Below, in pieces: positions 1 to 8,413 of a DNA stretch of 64,000 bases; the first letter of the stretch is position 1; the number at the start of each line of letters is the position of its first letter. The DNA is from Caulobacter vibrioides (lineage in GTDB: Bacteria > Pseudomonadota > Alphaproteobacteria > Caulobacterales > Caulobacteraceae). Position numbers and translations under genes: made by a program. The notes under the pieces are model-generated. The model worked only from the letters and a program-made list of their open reading frames with translations. It was not told where the DNA came from and ran no database searches. The stretch lies in assembly GCA_001449105.1 (NCBI GenBank), contig LNIY01000128.1, positions 1 through 64,000 of the forward strand. The letters are read 5' to 3'.

Positions 1-1
1 G

Positions 2-23
2 TCCCCGCTTTCGCGGGGATTTT
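2..23 (+). terminator. Intrinsic terminator of a gene left of the window
   Basis: A 7-bp perfect stem (TCCCCGC at 2-8 with GCGGGGA at 13-19) closes a TTTC loop and is followed by TTTT at 20-23. This is a classic rho-independent terminator for plus-strand transcription entering from outside the window. The hairpin sequence also resembles the CCCCGC/GCGGGG palindromes at 36361-36454, so it may be a repeat element serving as a terminator. Confidence 0.6.
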
Positions 24-56
24 GCGGAATGTAGGCCGGACAGGGATGGAGCGGCC

Positions 57-268
57 GTGTCCGCCTGCGGCGGCCCCCTCAGTCGCTTCGCGACAGCTCC
101 CCCAGAGGGGGAGCATCTTCAAAGAGATGCCGGCGCTTGTAGATCCTCCCCCTCTGGGGGAGGTGGCCCGAAGGGCCGGAGGGGGGTCGTTTTCAGCTTC
201 CGCAACGCCCGAAGATCATCCCCCCACCGATCGCTCACGCGATCGCCTCCCCCACAGGGGGAGGTTCG
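57..268. repeat. Cluster of three REP-like palindromic modules
   Basis: Three modules lie side by side. Each pairs a CTCCCCC-N3-GGGGGAG hairpin with a second, different hairpin and a G-rich tail. About 70-112 the second hairpin is GTCGCTTCGCGAC; about 145-186 it is GGCCCGAAGGGCC; about 215-266 it is of the CGATCGC...GCGATCG type. The last two types recur at 35534-35636 and 38549-38677. The cluster lies immediately downstream of the chemoreceptor gene and contains no convincing gene. Confidence 0.8.
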
Positions 269-270
269 CT

Positions 271-1377
271 CTACGCCTTCAGCCGCAGCACGTTGTCGAC
301 CTTGCGCTCGGCGGCCACGGGCAGCGGGGTGTCCACCGCCTGGCGCTGCACCAGGCAGCCGTACCAGCCCAGGCCCTTGTAGGTCTCATAGCCCGGCGTC
401 AGGGCGTAGCCGATCGTGCGGTCGCCTTCCGCGTAACTGCCCATCGCCCCATGCGAGGTGTCGAGCTTGAAGCTGTCGGTCAGCACGCCCTGCCCGTCCG
501 AGGCCGCCAGGACCCGATGGTTCTGGTCGAGCAGCAGCACGCGCGAGCGGCTCTTTTCCTCGTCGGTCATCCGCACGCCGTCGACGATGGCCTGGGCCTG
601 CGGGCGCCAGTCGAAATGAACGCCCAGCACGCCGATGACCTTGCCCCGCGCCTGGCCGCCCTCGCGGATGGCCGTGGCGTAGGTGGCCACCGGTGCGTCG
701 TCGAGCAGGCGCTGGCGGGCGATGTCGGCCACCGCGAAATCATCGCCGCTTTTGGTGCGCAGCGCTTCCTGGAACCAGCCGGCGTTGGCGACCGACGCGC
801 CCTGCACGCCGCGATACCTGTCGGGGCGACCACTGGCGATCACCCGACCGGCCGCGTCGCAGATCCACAGGTCCAGATAGACCGTGTAGGCGTCGAGGAT
901 CACCCGCAGCCGCTGGCTGGCGTAGTCGGCCGCCTCGCGCGACGGGGCTGCGGCGCAGTCGACAACAGCGCTGTCGGTCGCCCACCAGCGCACGTCGCAG
1001 GTGCGCTCATAGAGATTGCGGTCGATGATCTCGATGGCGTTCAAGGCCAGGTCCGCCAGCCGCTGGCCGCGCAGGTGCGACAGGATCGCCCCGCCGATCG
1101 CCGTCAGCTCGTCGAGGTCGGCGCGCACCTGGCTCTCCAGGGCCCCGGCCACCTCGTCGATCTGGGTGGAGATCTTCTTGAATTCCTCGGCGACGATGGC
1201 GAAGCCCTTGCCGGCCTCGCCCGCCCGGGCCGCCACGATCAGGGCGTTGATGGCCAGCATCTTGGCCGCGCGGTTGACGGTCGATATCTCGCCGATCTTC
1301 TGCCCGGCCACCGCGCTCAGGCGCTCGGACAGGTCGAGGATACGCTCCGGTCGGAGGCTGGCTTCTTCGGCGGACAT
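271..1377 (-). CDS. Soluble methyl-accepting chemotaxis-like protein with C-terminal Cache/PDC sensor
   Basis: The 368-residue product has a short chemoreceptor signalling hairpin at about residues 15-75, including the conserved tip segment with AARAGEAGKGFAIVA. A linker with CDVRWWATDS near residue 125 and a Cache/PDC-like ligand-sensing domain at about 145-350 follow. I see no signal peptide or transmembrane helix, so the sensor is probably cytoplasmic, unlike canonical receptors. The longer upstream frame was rejected: the ATG at 1377 is preceded by a GGGGGGAAG Shine-Dalgarno, and the extra 53 codons look non-coding. Expected role: CheA/CheW-linked sensing of an intracellular cue. The signalling domain is shorter than usual, so partnership with an array is not certain. 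Confidence 0.8.
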   Translation of the reverse strand: MSAEEASLRPERILDLSERLSAVAGQKIGEISTVNRAAKMLAINALIVAARAGEAGKGFAIVAEEFKKISTQIDEVAGALESQVRADLDELTAIGGAILSHLRGQRLADLALNAIEIIDRNLYERTCDVRWWATDSAVVDCAAAPSREAADYASQRLRVILDAYTVYLDLWICDAAGRVIASGRPDRYRGVQGASVANAGWFQEALRTKSGDDFAVADIARQRLLDDAPVATYATAIREGGQARGKVIGVLGVHFDWRPQAQAIVDGVRMTDEEKSRSRVLLLDQNHRVLAASDGQGVLTDSFKLDTSHGAMGSYAEGDRTIGYALTPGYETYKGLGWYGCLVQRQAVDTPLPVAAERKVDNVLRLKA

Positions 1378-1695
1378 AGGATGCTTCCCCCCCGGGACGC
1401 GAATCGACGGCACTCCGGTAAGGTTGACACCAGCGTCAGGTTCGAACGCCCATTTTCGGAAGAAAACTTCGCCTGTCGGCGTCCGCCCGCAATGCACTGG
1501 TCGCTTTCGCCCGGATATCGAGCAGGAATTGATCACAGGCCAAGCAAATCCCCTGCCCTTGTAAGGTTACCGTCACGAAGTCTCGCGCTCGGCAACGAAA
1601 TGACACCGGTGGACATTTCTCGATCCCGGGGGCAGGGTCGCGCCATCCGGACGATGCGCGCCCGACGCTCGCCGGCCTCGGGGAGAGACCGCATC

Positions 1696-3084
1696 ATGAT
1701 CCGCCTTCGTCCGCGCCGCCTGCTGGCGGGCGCCGCCGCCATCGCCCTTTGCGCCCTCGCCGGCCAGGCGGGCGCCCAGACAGCAGCCCAGACAGCAGCC
1801 CAGACCTTGGCCTTTCCCGGCGCCGAAGGGGCGGGCCGGTTCTCTCAGGGCGGCCGCGGCGGCGTGGTGATCAAGGTCACCAACCTGGAGGACTCCGGCC
1901 CCGGCTCGCTGCGCGCCGCCGTCGAGGCCAAGGGCCCGCGCACCGTGGTCTTCGAGGTCTCCGGCACGATCCAGCTGAAGTCCGACCTGAAGATCAGCCA
2001 GCCGCGCATCACCATCGCCGGCCAGACCGCGCCGGGCGGCGGGATCACCCTGCGCGACCACACCCTGGTCGTCTCGGCCGACGACGTGGTCGTCCGCTTC
2101 ATCCGCTCGCGCCTGGGCGACGAGAGCAAGACCGAGAGCGACGCCATCTGGATCAACAACGGCCGGCGGATCATCCTCGACCACGTCTCGGCCAGCTGGT
2201 CGGTGGACGAGACCCTGTCGGCCTCGGCCCGCTACGGCGAGGAAGGCCAGGGCTTCTTCGACCTCACCGTCCAGTGGTCGATCATCGCCGAGTCCATGGC
2301 CCGTTCGCTGCACGCCAAGGGCGACCACGGCTACGGCAGCCTGATCCGCGGCGGCAAGGGCTCCAGGGCCAGCTTCCACCACAACCTGTGGGCCAGCCAC
2401 ATGGCCCGCATGCCGCGCCCCGGCAACTACGACGGCGTCGACAAAGACCCGGTCGGGGCCCTCTTCGACTTCCGCTCCAACGTCTTCTACAACTGGGGCA
2501 AGGGCTACGCCGGCTACGACGCCGACAAGGCGACGATGGTCGCCTACAACTTCGTCGACAACGCCTACGTCATGGGGCCGCAGAGCGGCAAGCCGGTGGC
2601 CTTCCAGGAAAGCAACACCCTGGCCCGGGCCTATTTCGCCGGTAACAGCATGGCCGGCGCGGTTCCCGCCGATCCCTGGAGCCTGGTGACCTTCACCATC
2701 CCCGAGCCGGCCGGCTACCGTCAGGCCGCGCCGATCGACGTGGCGCCCGTGACGCCCGAGCCCGCCGACAAGGCCTATCAGCGCGTGCTGGCCGACGCCG
2801 GCGCCTCGGTGTTCCGCGACAGCGCCGACGCCCGCGTCGTCGCCGGGGTTCGCGACCGCACCGGCGCGACGATCAACAGCCAGAACGACGTCGGCGGCTG
2901 GCCCGTCCTGCCCGCCGGCAAGCCGGCCAGGGACGCCGACGGCGACGGCGTTCCCGACGCCTGGGAGAAGGCCCACGGCCTGGACCCGAAGAACGCCGCC
3001 GACGGCGCGGCCCCGGCCAAGGACGGCTCGGGCTACACCAACCTGGAGCTCTATCTCGCCGAGGCCGCGAGCAAGCGCGGCTAG
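1696..3084 (+). CDS. Secreted pectate lyase (polysaccharide lyase family 1-like)
   Basis: The 462-residue protein begins with a Sec signal peptide (MIRLRPRRLLAGAAAIALCA, cleavage near residue 28, AGA-QT). The mature start FPGAEGAGRF and the following beta-helix sequence (GTIQLKSDLKI, ITIAGQTAPGGG, VVRFIRSRLGD, HVSASWSVDET, SFHHNLWASH) are typical of secreted PL1 pectate lyases. A calcium-binding DADGDGVPDAWE motif lies near the C-terminus (about residue 417), as in many extracellular carbohydrate enzymes. It should cleave polygalacturonate by beta-elimination outside the cell. The ATG at 1696 has GGGGAGAGA upstream; the much longer open frame before it is not coding. It converges on a TonB receptor gene, which could import products, but the two are not co-transcribed. 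Confidence 0.88.
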   Translation: MIRLRPRRLLAGAAAIALCALAGQAGAQTAAQTAAQTLAFPGAEGAGRFSQGGRGGVVIKVTNLEDSGPGSLRAAVEAKGPRTVVFEVSGTIQLKSDLKISQPRITIAGQTAPGGGITLRDHTLVVSADDVVVRFIRSRLGDESKTESDAIWINNGRRIILDHVSASWSVDETLSASARYGEEGQGFFDLTVQWSIIAESMARSLHAKGDHGYGSLIRGGKGSRASFHHNLWASHMARMPRPGNYDGVDKDPVGALFDFRSNVFYNWGKGYAGYDADKATMVAYNFVDNAYVMGPQSGKPVAFQESNTLARAYFAGNSMAGAVPADPWSLVTFTIPEPAGYRQAAPIDVAPVTPEPADKAYQRVLADAGASVFRDSADARVVAGVRDRTGATINSQNDVGGWPVLPAGKPARDADGDGVPDAWEKAHGLDPKNAADGAAPAKDGSGYTNLELYLAEAASKRG

Positions 3085-3097
3085 GCCCGGAACGCGG

Positions 3098-3127
3098 AAA
3101 GCCGGCGACCGCGAGGCCGCCGGCTTT
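3098..3127. terminator. Bidirectional terminator hairpin after the pectate lyase gene
   Basis: A 10-bp perfect stem, AAAGCCGGCG at 3098-3107 with CGCCGGCTTT at 3118-3127, sits 14 bases after the pectate lyase stop. The A-rich and T-rich ends allow termination in either direction between the convergent lyase and TonB receptor genes. Confidence 0.7.
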
Positions 3128-3143
3128 CGTAGGACCAAGGTCC

Positions 3144-3167
3144 GGCGCGCCCCTTTCGGAGCGCGCC
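3144..3167 (-). terminator. Hairpin downstream of the TonB receptor gene
   Basis: GGCGCGC (3144-3150) pairs with GCGCGCC (3161-3167), starting 8 bases beyond the receptor stop codon. There is no clear U-run, so it may act with the next hairpin or as a 3'-end stabiliser. Confidence 0.45.
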
Positions 3168-3174
3168 GTCCTGA

Positions 3175-6114
3175 TCAGTAGCGCAGGCGCGCGTTCAGGA
3201 AGAACACGCGGCCGAGCACGTCGTAGACGGCCGGATAGCCGCTGTTCGACGGCGAGGCGTTGCCGCCCAGGATCGGATAGGCTTCCTGGGTCAGGTTCTT
3301 GACGCCGGCGGTGAAGGCCACGTTGTCGCTGACGTCCCAGTCGGCCGACAGGTCGATGTAGTTCTTCGGACCGATTTCCTCGACCGTGTAACGGGTCGCC
3401 GGAGCGTCGTCGATCACGTCGTCCAGGTAGTTCCAGACGAGGTTCACGCCGAACTGCTTGAAGCGCCAGTTGGCCGAGGTGCTGATCTTGTGGCGCGGCA
3501 GCGGGTTGACGTTGGCGCCCGCGCAGCGGGTGCCGAACTTGTCGGCGCACTTGATCGGCTGCGAGATATCGTCGGGGATGATCGTGTATTCCCAGGTGTT
3601 GGTATACAGCGAGCGAACCGCCAGCGAGCCCCAGTCCGGCAGGCCGATGTCTTCCAGTTGCGTGCGGTAGGTGACGCCGAAGTCGAAGCCTTCGAGGTTA
3701 CGCGCCGCGACGTTCTGGTTGATCGACGAGACGTAGTCGATCGAGCCGTTGCCCAGGCGGTTGATGGCCTGGCAGTAGGGCGAGTTCGGGTTGCCGTTGA
3801 CGATCGGGCCGTAGCAGACCGCCATCAGGTTGGCCGTGCCGCCGCCGAAGGTGTCGATGGCGTCCTTCAGCTCGATCTTGAAGTAGTCGAGGGTGAACGA
3901 CAGGCCCGACACGAAGGACGGGGTGTAGACGACGCCCACCGTGGTGGTCTCGCCCTTTTCCGGCTTCAGGTTCGGGTTGCCGCCCGACAGGGTCTGGGTC
4001 TGCTGGTTGGCGTTGAGCACGCCGACCTGGGCCGCGGGGATGCCCGAATTGATACAGGCCTGGCGGACCTGGGCGTTCGGGTTGGCGCGCGCCGAGCAGG
4101 GGTCGGTCGAGGTCGGGAAGCCGTTGCTCTGCGGCGCGTACAGTTCGCCGATCGACGGCGCGCGGATGGCGCTGTTGTAAGACACCCGGAACATCAGGTC
4201 GTCGAAGGGCTTCCAGACGCCGGCCACCTTGTAGGTCTTCACCGGATCGGGCTGGGTCGTGTAGTCCGAGATACGGCCGGCCAGTTCCAGGTCCAGCGAC
4301 TTGACGAACGGCAGGTCCTTCAGGATCGGCACGGCCAGTTCGGCGTAGGCTTCGTAGACGTCGAAGCGGCCCGAGACGGGCGGGCTGGCGTTGAAGCCGG
4401 TCAGGTTGCCGGTGGCCAGGTCCTGGCTGGGGTTGAAGGCGAAGTCTTCGGCGCGGTACTCGCCGCCGACGGCGAAGCCGATCGGGCCGGCGGGCAGCGA
4501 GAAGAAGTTGCTGGTGTCGCCGTTGAAGGTCAGGCCAGCGTACAGCTGCTCGTAGTCCTGCGACGAGTTGATCCGCGTCTTGATGAAGTTCGCGGCGGCG
4601 GCCGAGATCCTGCCTTGGCCGAACAGGTTGATCGGCACGCAGCCGCCCGACGGATCAAGACAGCCGGTGCCCGCGGCGTTCAGCAGCAGGGCCTGCTGGA
4701 TGCGGGCCAGGCTGGTGTCGCCCAGCAGCGAGTTGCTGCCGTGGGTGTTGCCGTACTGGAAGTAGGTGTCGAAGCCGCCGTTGATGGCCTCGATCTCGCC
4801 CTTCAGGCCCAGTTGGATCTGGAAGCCGCTGAAGTCGAACTGCGAGACGCGCGGGCCGACTTCCGACAGGCGGCGGTTGAAGACGCCGGTGACGGTGTCG
4901 TAGATGCCGTCGCCGTCGCTGTCGACGTCGGTGAAGGTGCCGGCGGTCCACGAGGCGCTCGACGGGATCGTGTAGGCGGTGCTCGAACCCAGGCTGTTCA
5001 GGGCCGTCTTGGCGGCGGCCGTCAGGAACGGATTGTTGTCCAGGGTGAAGCGGAAGGTGCGGTTGCCGATCGGGGTCGGCGCCAGCTGGGTGACGACCTT
5101 GCTGCTGACGAAGTTACCCTTGGCGTAGGCGGTCAGGCCCGGCTTCAGCTCATAGCTGGCCAGCGAGGTCAGCGAGTAGCGCTCCTGCGGGGTCTGGACG
5201 TAGTTGACCGGCGCGAAGTTGTAGGTGTCGGTCGCCGCGCTGTAGAGGCGCACGTTGCCGTCGGTCAGGAACAGCGCGGTGTTGGCCGCATTGTTGGCCA
5301 CGCCCGGCAGGGTCACGAAGCGACCGGCGACGAAGGCGCCGACCTGGCCCGGTTCGTTCGAGCCCGAACCGCTGGGCACAAGGCCCGTGCGGGTGGCGTT
5401 GTCGCCCCAGGCGGTGCTGAGCATGCCGCCGCGCTCGCCCTGGGTCAGGGCTTCACGCTTGTTGTAGCCGAGGCTGAGGACGACGTTGCCCTTCTTGTCG
5501 CCGCCGAAGTTGGCGCCGAAGGTCATCGAGCCCGAGTAGATCGGGGCCTCGCCCTTGTCGGTGGCCTGATAGCCGGCCGACACTTCCAAGCCTTCGAAGT
5601 CGTCCTTCAGGATGAAGTTGACGACGCCGGCGATGGCGTCCGAGCCGTAGACGGCCGAACCGCCGCCCGACAGCACTTCGATGCGCTTGATCAGGGCCGG
5701 GGGGATCAGGTTGATGTCGACGGCGCCGGCCTGGGTGGTCGGGGTCTGACGCTTGCCGTCGACCAGCACCAGGGTGCGGTTGGCGCCAAGGCCGCGCAGG
5801 CTGACCGTGGCCGTGCCGTTGCTGCCGTTGTTCACCGTCGAGGTGATGCCCGGGACGGCCTGCGGCAGGGTGTTGATCAGGTTTTCGGTGTTCACCACGC
5901 CCGACTGCTGCAGTTCCTTTTCGCCGACGGCGGCGACGGGGCTGCTGGAGGTCAGGTCAGGACGCGCGATGCGCGAACCGGTGACGACGATTTCCTCGAC
6001 CGCGGAAGGAGCTTCCTGCGCGAAAGCCGGCGAGGCCACCACGGCGGGCGCGATCACGCCGCAAAGCAGGGTGGACGCAAGCAAACGCTTACGCGTGGAC
6101 AAGGCGTGCAACAT
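3175..6114 (-). CDS. TonB-dependent outer-membrane receptor
   Basis: The 979-residue protein has a signal peptide (residues 1-33, ending AFA-QE), then EEIVVTGSRI, the usual start of the plug region in this family. The plug domain follows at about 40-170 (LVLVDGKRQ, IKRIEVLSGGGSAVYGSDAIAGVVNFI), then a 22-strand barrel region ending in an aromatic residue (NARLRY). It should transport a large or scarce ligand across the outer membrane with TonB energy. The ATG at 6114 has a strong GGAGG 6 bases upstream; the 23 extra codons of the longer frame are rejected. The substrate cannot be read from sequence. The nearby pectate lyase suggests an oligogalacturonide, but this is inference. A leader hairpin at 6137-6166 could influence translation. 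Confidence 0.92.
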   Translation of the reverse strand: MLHALSTRKRLLASTLLCGVIAPAVVASPAFAQEAPSAVEEIVVTGSRIARPDLTSSSPVAAVGEKELQQSGVVNTENLINTLPQAVPGITSTVNNGSNGTATVSLRGLGANRTLVLVDGKRQTPTTQAGAVDINLIPPALIKRIEVLSGGGSAVYGSDAIAGVVNFILKDDFEGLEVSAGYQATDKGEAPIYSGSMTFGANFGGDKKGNVVLSLGYNKREALTQGERGGMLSTAWGDNATRTGLVPSGSGSNEPGQVGAFVAGRFVTLPGVANNAANTALFLTDGNVRLYSAATDTYNFAPVNYVQTPQERYSLTSLASYELKPGLTAYAKGNFVSSKVVTQLAPTPIGNRTFRFTLDNNPFLTAAAKTALNSLGSSTAYTIPSSASWTAGTFTDVDSDGDGIYDTVTGVFNRRLSEVGPRVSQFDFSGFQIQLGLKGEIEAINGGFDTYFQYGNTHGSNSLLGDTSLARIQQALLLNAAGTGCLDPSGGCVPINLFGQGRISAAAANFIKTRINSSQDYEQLYAGLTFNGDTSNFFSLPAGPIGFAVGGEYRAEDFAFNPSQDLATGNLTGFNASPPVSGRFDVYEAYAELAVPILKDLPFVKSLDLELAGRISDYTTQPDPVKTYKVAGVWKPFDDLMFRVSYNSAIRAPSIGELYAPQSNGFPTSTDPCSARANPNAQVRQACINSGIPAAQVGVLNANQQTQTLSGGNPNLKPEKGETTTVGVVYTPSFVSGLSFTLDYFKIELKDAIDTFGGGTANLMAVCYGPIVNGNPNSPYCQAINRLGNGSIDYVSSINQNVAARNLEGFDFGVTYRTQLEDIGLPDWGSLAVRSLYTNTWEYTIIPDDISQPIKCADKFGTRCAGANVNPLPRHKISTSANWRFKQFGVNLVWNYLDDVIDDAPATRYTVEEIGPKNYIDLSADWDVSDNVAFTAGVKNLTQEAYPILGGNASPSNSGYPAVYDVLGRVFFLNARLRY

Positions 6115-6136
6115 CAAACCTCCAAAAACATATTGC

Positions 6137-6166
6137 AGCGCCGCTCGTGTTCCCCCGTGCGGCGCT
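6137..6166. promoter_or_regulatory. Hairpin in the leader of the TonB receptor mRNA
   Basis: AGCGCCGC (6137-6144) pairs with GCGGCGCT (6159-6166), ending 8 bases before the receptor's GGAGG region on the minus strand. Read on the plus strand the stem is followed by TTTTG, resembling a terminator. It could be a leader structure affecting receptor translation or the terminator of an antisense transcript. Which one is not decided by sequence. Confidence 0.4.
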
Positions 6167-6402
6167 TTTGTGCCCCCCCGCATCGGGCTCGAAGCGGGTC
6201 TGCGCGCATGAACGGCGTTTGACGAACCAGGGTCAATCTTGCCCAGGAGTCGAAGATTGCATTTGGTTCACACTGTAACAAAAGGGACGCACTCCGCCCC
6301 AAACGCGCCACAAAGTGCATCGTTTTCGCCCATTATGGTGGAAAAAGACCTTGGGAAGCCACGAACAGAGAAAATCGCCTTATCGATAATCGAAAACAGG
6401 CC

Positions 6403-6429
6403 CCTTGAAGGTTGCGATACCCTTCAAGG
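6403..6429. repeat. Inverted repeat, possible operator
   Basis: CCTTGAAGG at 6403-6411 and its reverse complement CCTTCAAGG at 6421-6429 flank a 9-base spacer. Centre-to-centre spacing is 18 bp. There is no U-run, so an operator is more likely than a terminator. Confidence 0.4.
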
Positions 6430-6733
6430 CAATTTGTTCCAGCTTAGCCACACAAGCATCGGTGCGATCTTGCGTTGTCGACGGTATACAAAAACTATCG
6501 TTCGGCGATTTTAAACTCAAGCTCGCCCAGTAAAGAACATTGCAATTCGGTAATATGAAGCAGTCCGAGGCCGCTTTCGGCAGGCGCCCGCCGCCCACCG
6601 GCGCCCGTTTTTTCGGCGCCCTCCAACCTCACTCCACTGGGGGCGATTGAACCGGCGAACATCGATCTGTTAGCTAGAACCCATCGTCGCCTCCGTCGCG
6701 ACGGGGGAGATTCGCCGTGAACCACGCCGCTCG

Positions 6734-7477
6734 ATGACGGCCGTCAAACCCGCCCTGCGCATTCGCGCGGACCTTGATCCCTCGGCCTATGCGGACGCCT
6801 TCGCCCGCGAAGGCGTGGTGCAGATTCCGGTGTTCCTCGAGCCGGCCGACGCCGATCAGGCCGCGGCCTTGCTGGACGGCGTCTCGTCCTGGGCGATCGT
6901 CGCGCCCGACGACAAGAACGAGACCCTGGTCATCACCAACGAGGCCGTCCGCAAGTTCGGCGACCAGGCCGTGCGCCAGTTTCTGCAGAGCGCGCTGAAG
7001 CGGGCCTCGCGCGGCTTCTCCTTCATCCACCTGTCCTATCCGCTGCAGGACGAGTACGCGCGGGATCCCTCCCCGCCCGTCCACGGCCTGACCGAACTGG
7101 TGCAGAGCCGGGCCTTCCTCGACTTCGGCGGGGCGGTGATCGGCGCGCCTCGCGTCGCGGGCGTACGCGCCCAGGCCTCGAACTATCGCCCCGGCGACTT
7201 CCTGACCCTGCACGACGACAAGCACGGGCGCGACGCGCGCCTGGCCGCCTTCACCCTGGGCTTCACCCGCGGCTGGCGTCCCGACTGGGGCGGCCAGCTG
7301 CTGTTCCACGACGCCGACGGCCAGATCGAACGCGGCTTCATGCCCGGTTTCAACGTCCTGACCCTGTTCAAGGTGCCGCGCGACCACTCGGTGGCGCCGG
7401 TCGCCGCCTATGCCGCCGCCAAGCGCCTGTCGGTCACCGGCTGGCTGATCGACGACCCCGAAGGAGCGCCGCGATGA
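6734..7477 (+). CDS. 2OG-Fe(II) oxygenase (prolyl-4-hydroxylase-like)
   Basis: The 247-residue protein carries the facial triad of the 2-oxoglutarate/iron dioxygenases: H160-x-D162 in FLTLHDD and a distal H218 in PRDHSVAPV, with R231 as the likely 2-oxoglutarate anchor. The segment DWGGQLLFHD is typical of the P4Hc group. Substrate unknown. A paralogue with the same length and triad lies at 43495-44247. The ATG has no good Shine-Dalgarno of its own. A six-codon GTG frame (6717-6737) with GGGGGAGA upstream ends with its TGA overlapping this ATG, so translation may be coupled. The stop overlaps the next gene by 4 bases. Confidence 0.82.
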   Translation: MTAVKPALRIRADLDPSAYADAFAREGVVQIPVFLEPADADQAAALLDGVSSWAIVAPDDKNETLVITNEAVRKFGDQAVRQFLQSALKRASRGFSFIHLSYPLQDEYARDPSPPVHGLTELVQSRAFLDFGGAVIGAPRVAGVRAQASNYRPGDFLTLHDDKHGRDARLAAFTLGFTRGWRPDWGGQLLFHDADGQIERGFMPGFNVLTLFKVPRDHSVAPVAAYAAAKRLSVTGWLIDDPEGAPR

Positions 7478-8025
7478 CTTCCCTCCGCCTTCCCTCGCCC
7501 CGCGCCCTCGTCGCGACCGGACTGGCCGCGGCGCTCGCGGTCGGGGCCGCCCAGGCGGCCGCGCCGGTCGTCCGCGACGTGGCCCCCGCCCTGAAGGCCC
7601 TGCTCGACTGCCGGGGAATCGCCCAGAGCGACAAGCGGCTGGCCTGCTACGACGCGGCCGTCGACTCCATCACCGCCGCCGAGAAGAAGGGCGACGTCAT
7701 CATCGTCGATCGCCAGCAGGCCCAGGCGGCCCAGCGCCAGGCGTTCGGCCTCGATCTGTCGGCGCTGTCGATCTTCGACCGCGGCGAAAAGGAGAAGGTC
7801 GACCGCATCGCGGGCGAGGTGACCAAGGCCGTTCGCGGCGGGGACGGGCGCTGGATCCTGACCCTGGCCGACGGCGCCGCCTGGCGGCAGGCCGACGACC
7901 GCGACCTGCCCTCGCCGCCCAAGGCGGGCTCCAAGGTCGAGATCCGCAAGGCCGCGGCCGGCAGTTACCTGATGAACGTCGACGGCCAGACCGCCATCCG
8001 CGCCCGCCGCGTCGTCGGCCCTTGA
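7474..8025 (+). CDS. Secreted protein with a CxxI...RLACYD motif, function unknown
   Basis: The 183-residue product has a signal peptide (cleavage near residue 28, AQA-AA), then [20 protein letters not shown] at residues 44-63, a paired-cysteine motif found in many small proteobacterial exported proteins. The rest is a small beta-rich domain. It should be periplasmic, with one disulphide. AAGGAG lies 7 bases before the ATG, and the start overlaps the oxygenase stop (ATGA), so the two are co-translated. A functional link between oxygenase and exported protein is possible but not shown. Confidence 0.7.
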   Translation: MTSLRLPSPRALVATGLAAALAVGAAQAAAPVVRDVAPALKALLDCRGIAQSDKRLACYDAAVDSITAAEKKGDVIIVDRQQAQAAQRQAFGLDLSALSIFDRGEKEKVDRIAGEVTKAVRGGDGRWILTLADGAAWRQADDRDLPSPPKAGSKVEIRKAAAGSYLMNVDGQTAIRARRVVGP

Positions 8026-8050
8026 GCCGCCTGAGCCGGGAGAACTTGCG

Positions 8051-8413
8051 ATGATGAGATACTTCGACACGGTCCGCGAACTGCTCGCAGTGTACCTGGC
8101 CATCCTCCTGGTCGCCGCCGGCGCCTACGCCCTGTTCGAGGGCAAGCCCTATCTGGACTCGGTGTGGTGGGCCTGCGTCACCGCCACCACGGTGGGCTAT
8201 GGCGACATGTACCCGGCGACGGTGGGCGGCCGCCTCGTCGCCGTGGTGCTGATGCACGTCACCCTGCTGCTGATCCTGCCGCTGCTGATCGGCACCATCT
8301 GCTCTCGCTGCATCAAGGACGCCAACGAGTTCAGCCACGCCGAGCAAGAAGAGATCAAGGCGACGCTGGCGCGGCTGGAGGCCCGGCTGGCGGCGCTGGA
8401 CAAGCCGGACTAG
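8051..8413 (+). CDS. Two-helix potassium channel
   Basis: The 120-residue protein contains the selectivity filter TVGYGD at residues 47-52, flanked by a first membrane helix (about 11-28) and a second (about 60-82). The pore helix runs about 36-46. A charged, probably coiled C-terminus follows ([20 protein letters not shown]). This is the minimal KcsA-like pore architecture, with no voltage sensor or RCK domain, so it should form a tetrameric inner-membrane potassium channel. It lies 25 bases after the preceding gene and overlaps the convergent cyclophilin gene by 4 bases at its stop. Confidence 0.85.
   Translation: MMRYFDTVRELLAVYLAILLVAAGAYALFEGKPYLDSVWWACVTATTVGYGDMYPATVGGRLVAVVLMHVTLLLILPLLIGTICSRCIKDANEFSHAEQEEIKATLARLEARLAALDKPD

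Larger units (their letters stand above)
6115..6733. other. AT-richer intergenic region between divergent genes
   Basis: About 620 bases separate the TonB receptor (leftward) from the 2OG oxygenase (rightward). The stretch 6240-6560 is visibly richer in A and T than its surroundings and carries no convincing reading frame. It contains a palindrome TTATCGATAA (6380-6389), a 9-bp inverted repeat (6403-6429) and a TTGACC -35-like element on the minus strand near 6235. It probably holds both promoters and operator sites. No regulator gene lies inside it. Confidence 0.5.

Noticed and set aside
22..1695. Long plus-strand extension of the pectate lyase frame and a MCP frame antisense to it
   Set aside because: It crosses the REP-like cluster and lies antisense to the chemoreceptor gene. 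A good ribosome-binding site and signal peptide fix the lyase start at 1696.
3490..6222. 910-codon open frame antisense to the TonB receptor
   Set aside because: High-GC antisense shadow: arginine, alanine and glycine rich, no domain or start signal; the receptor on the minus strand has full family motifs.
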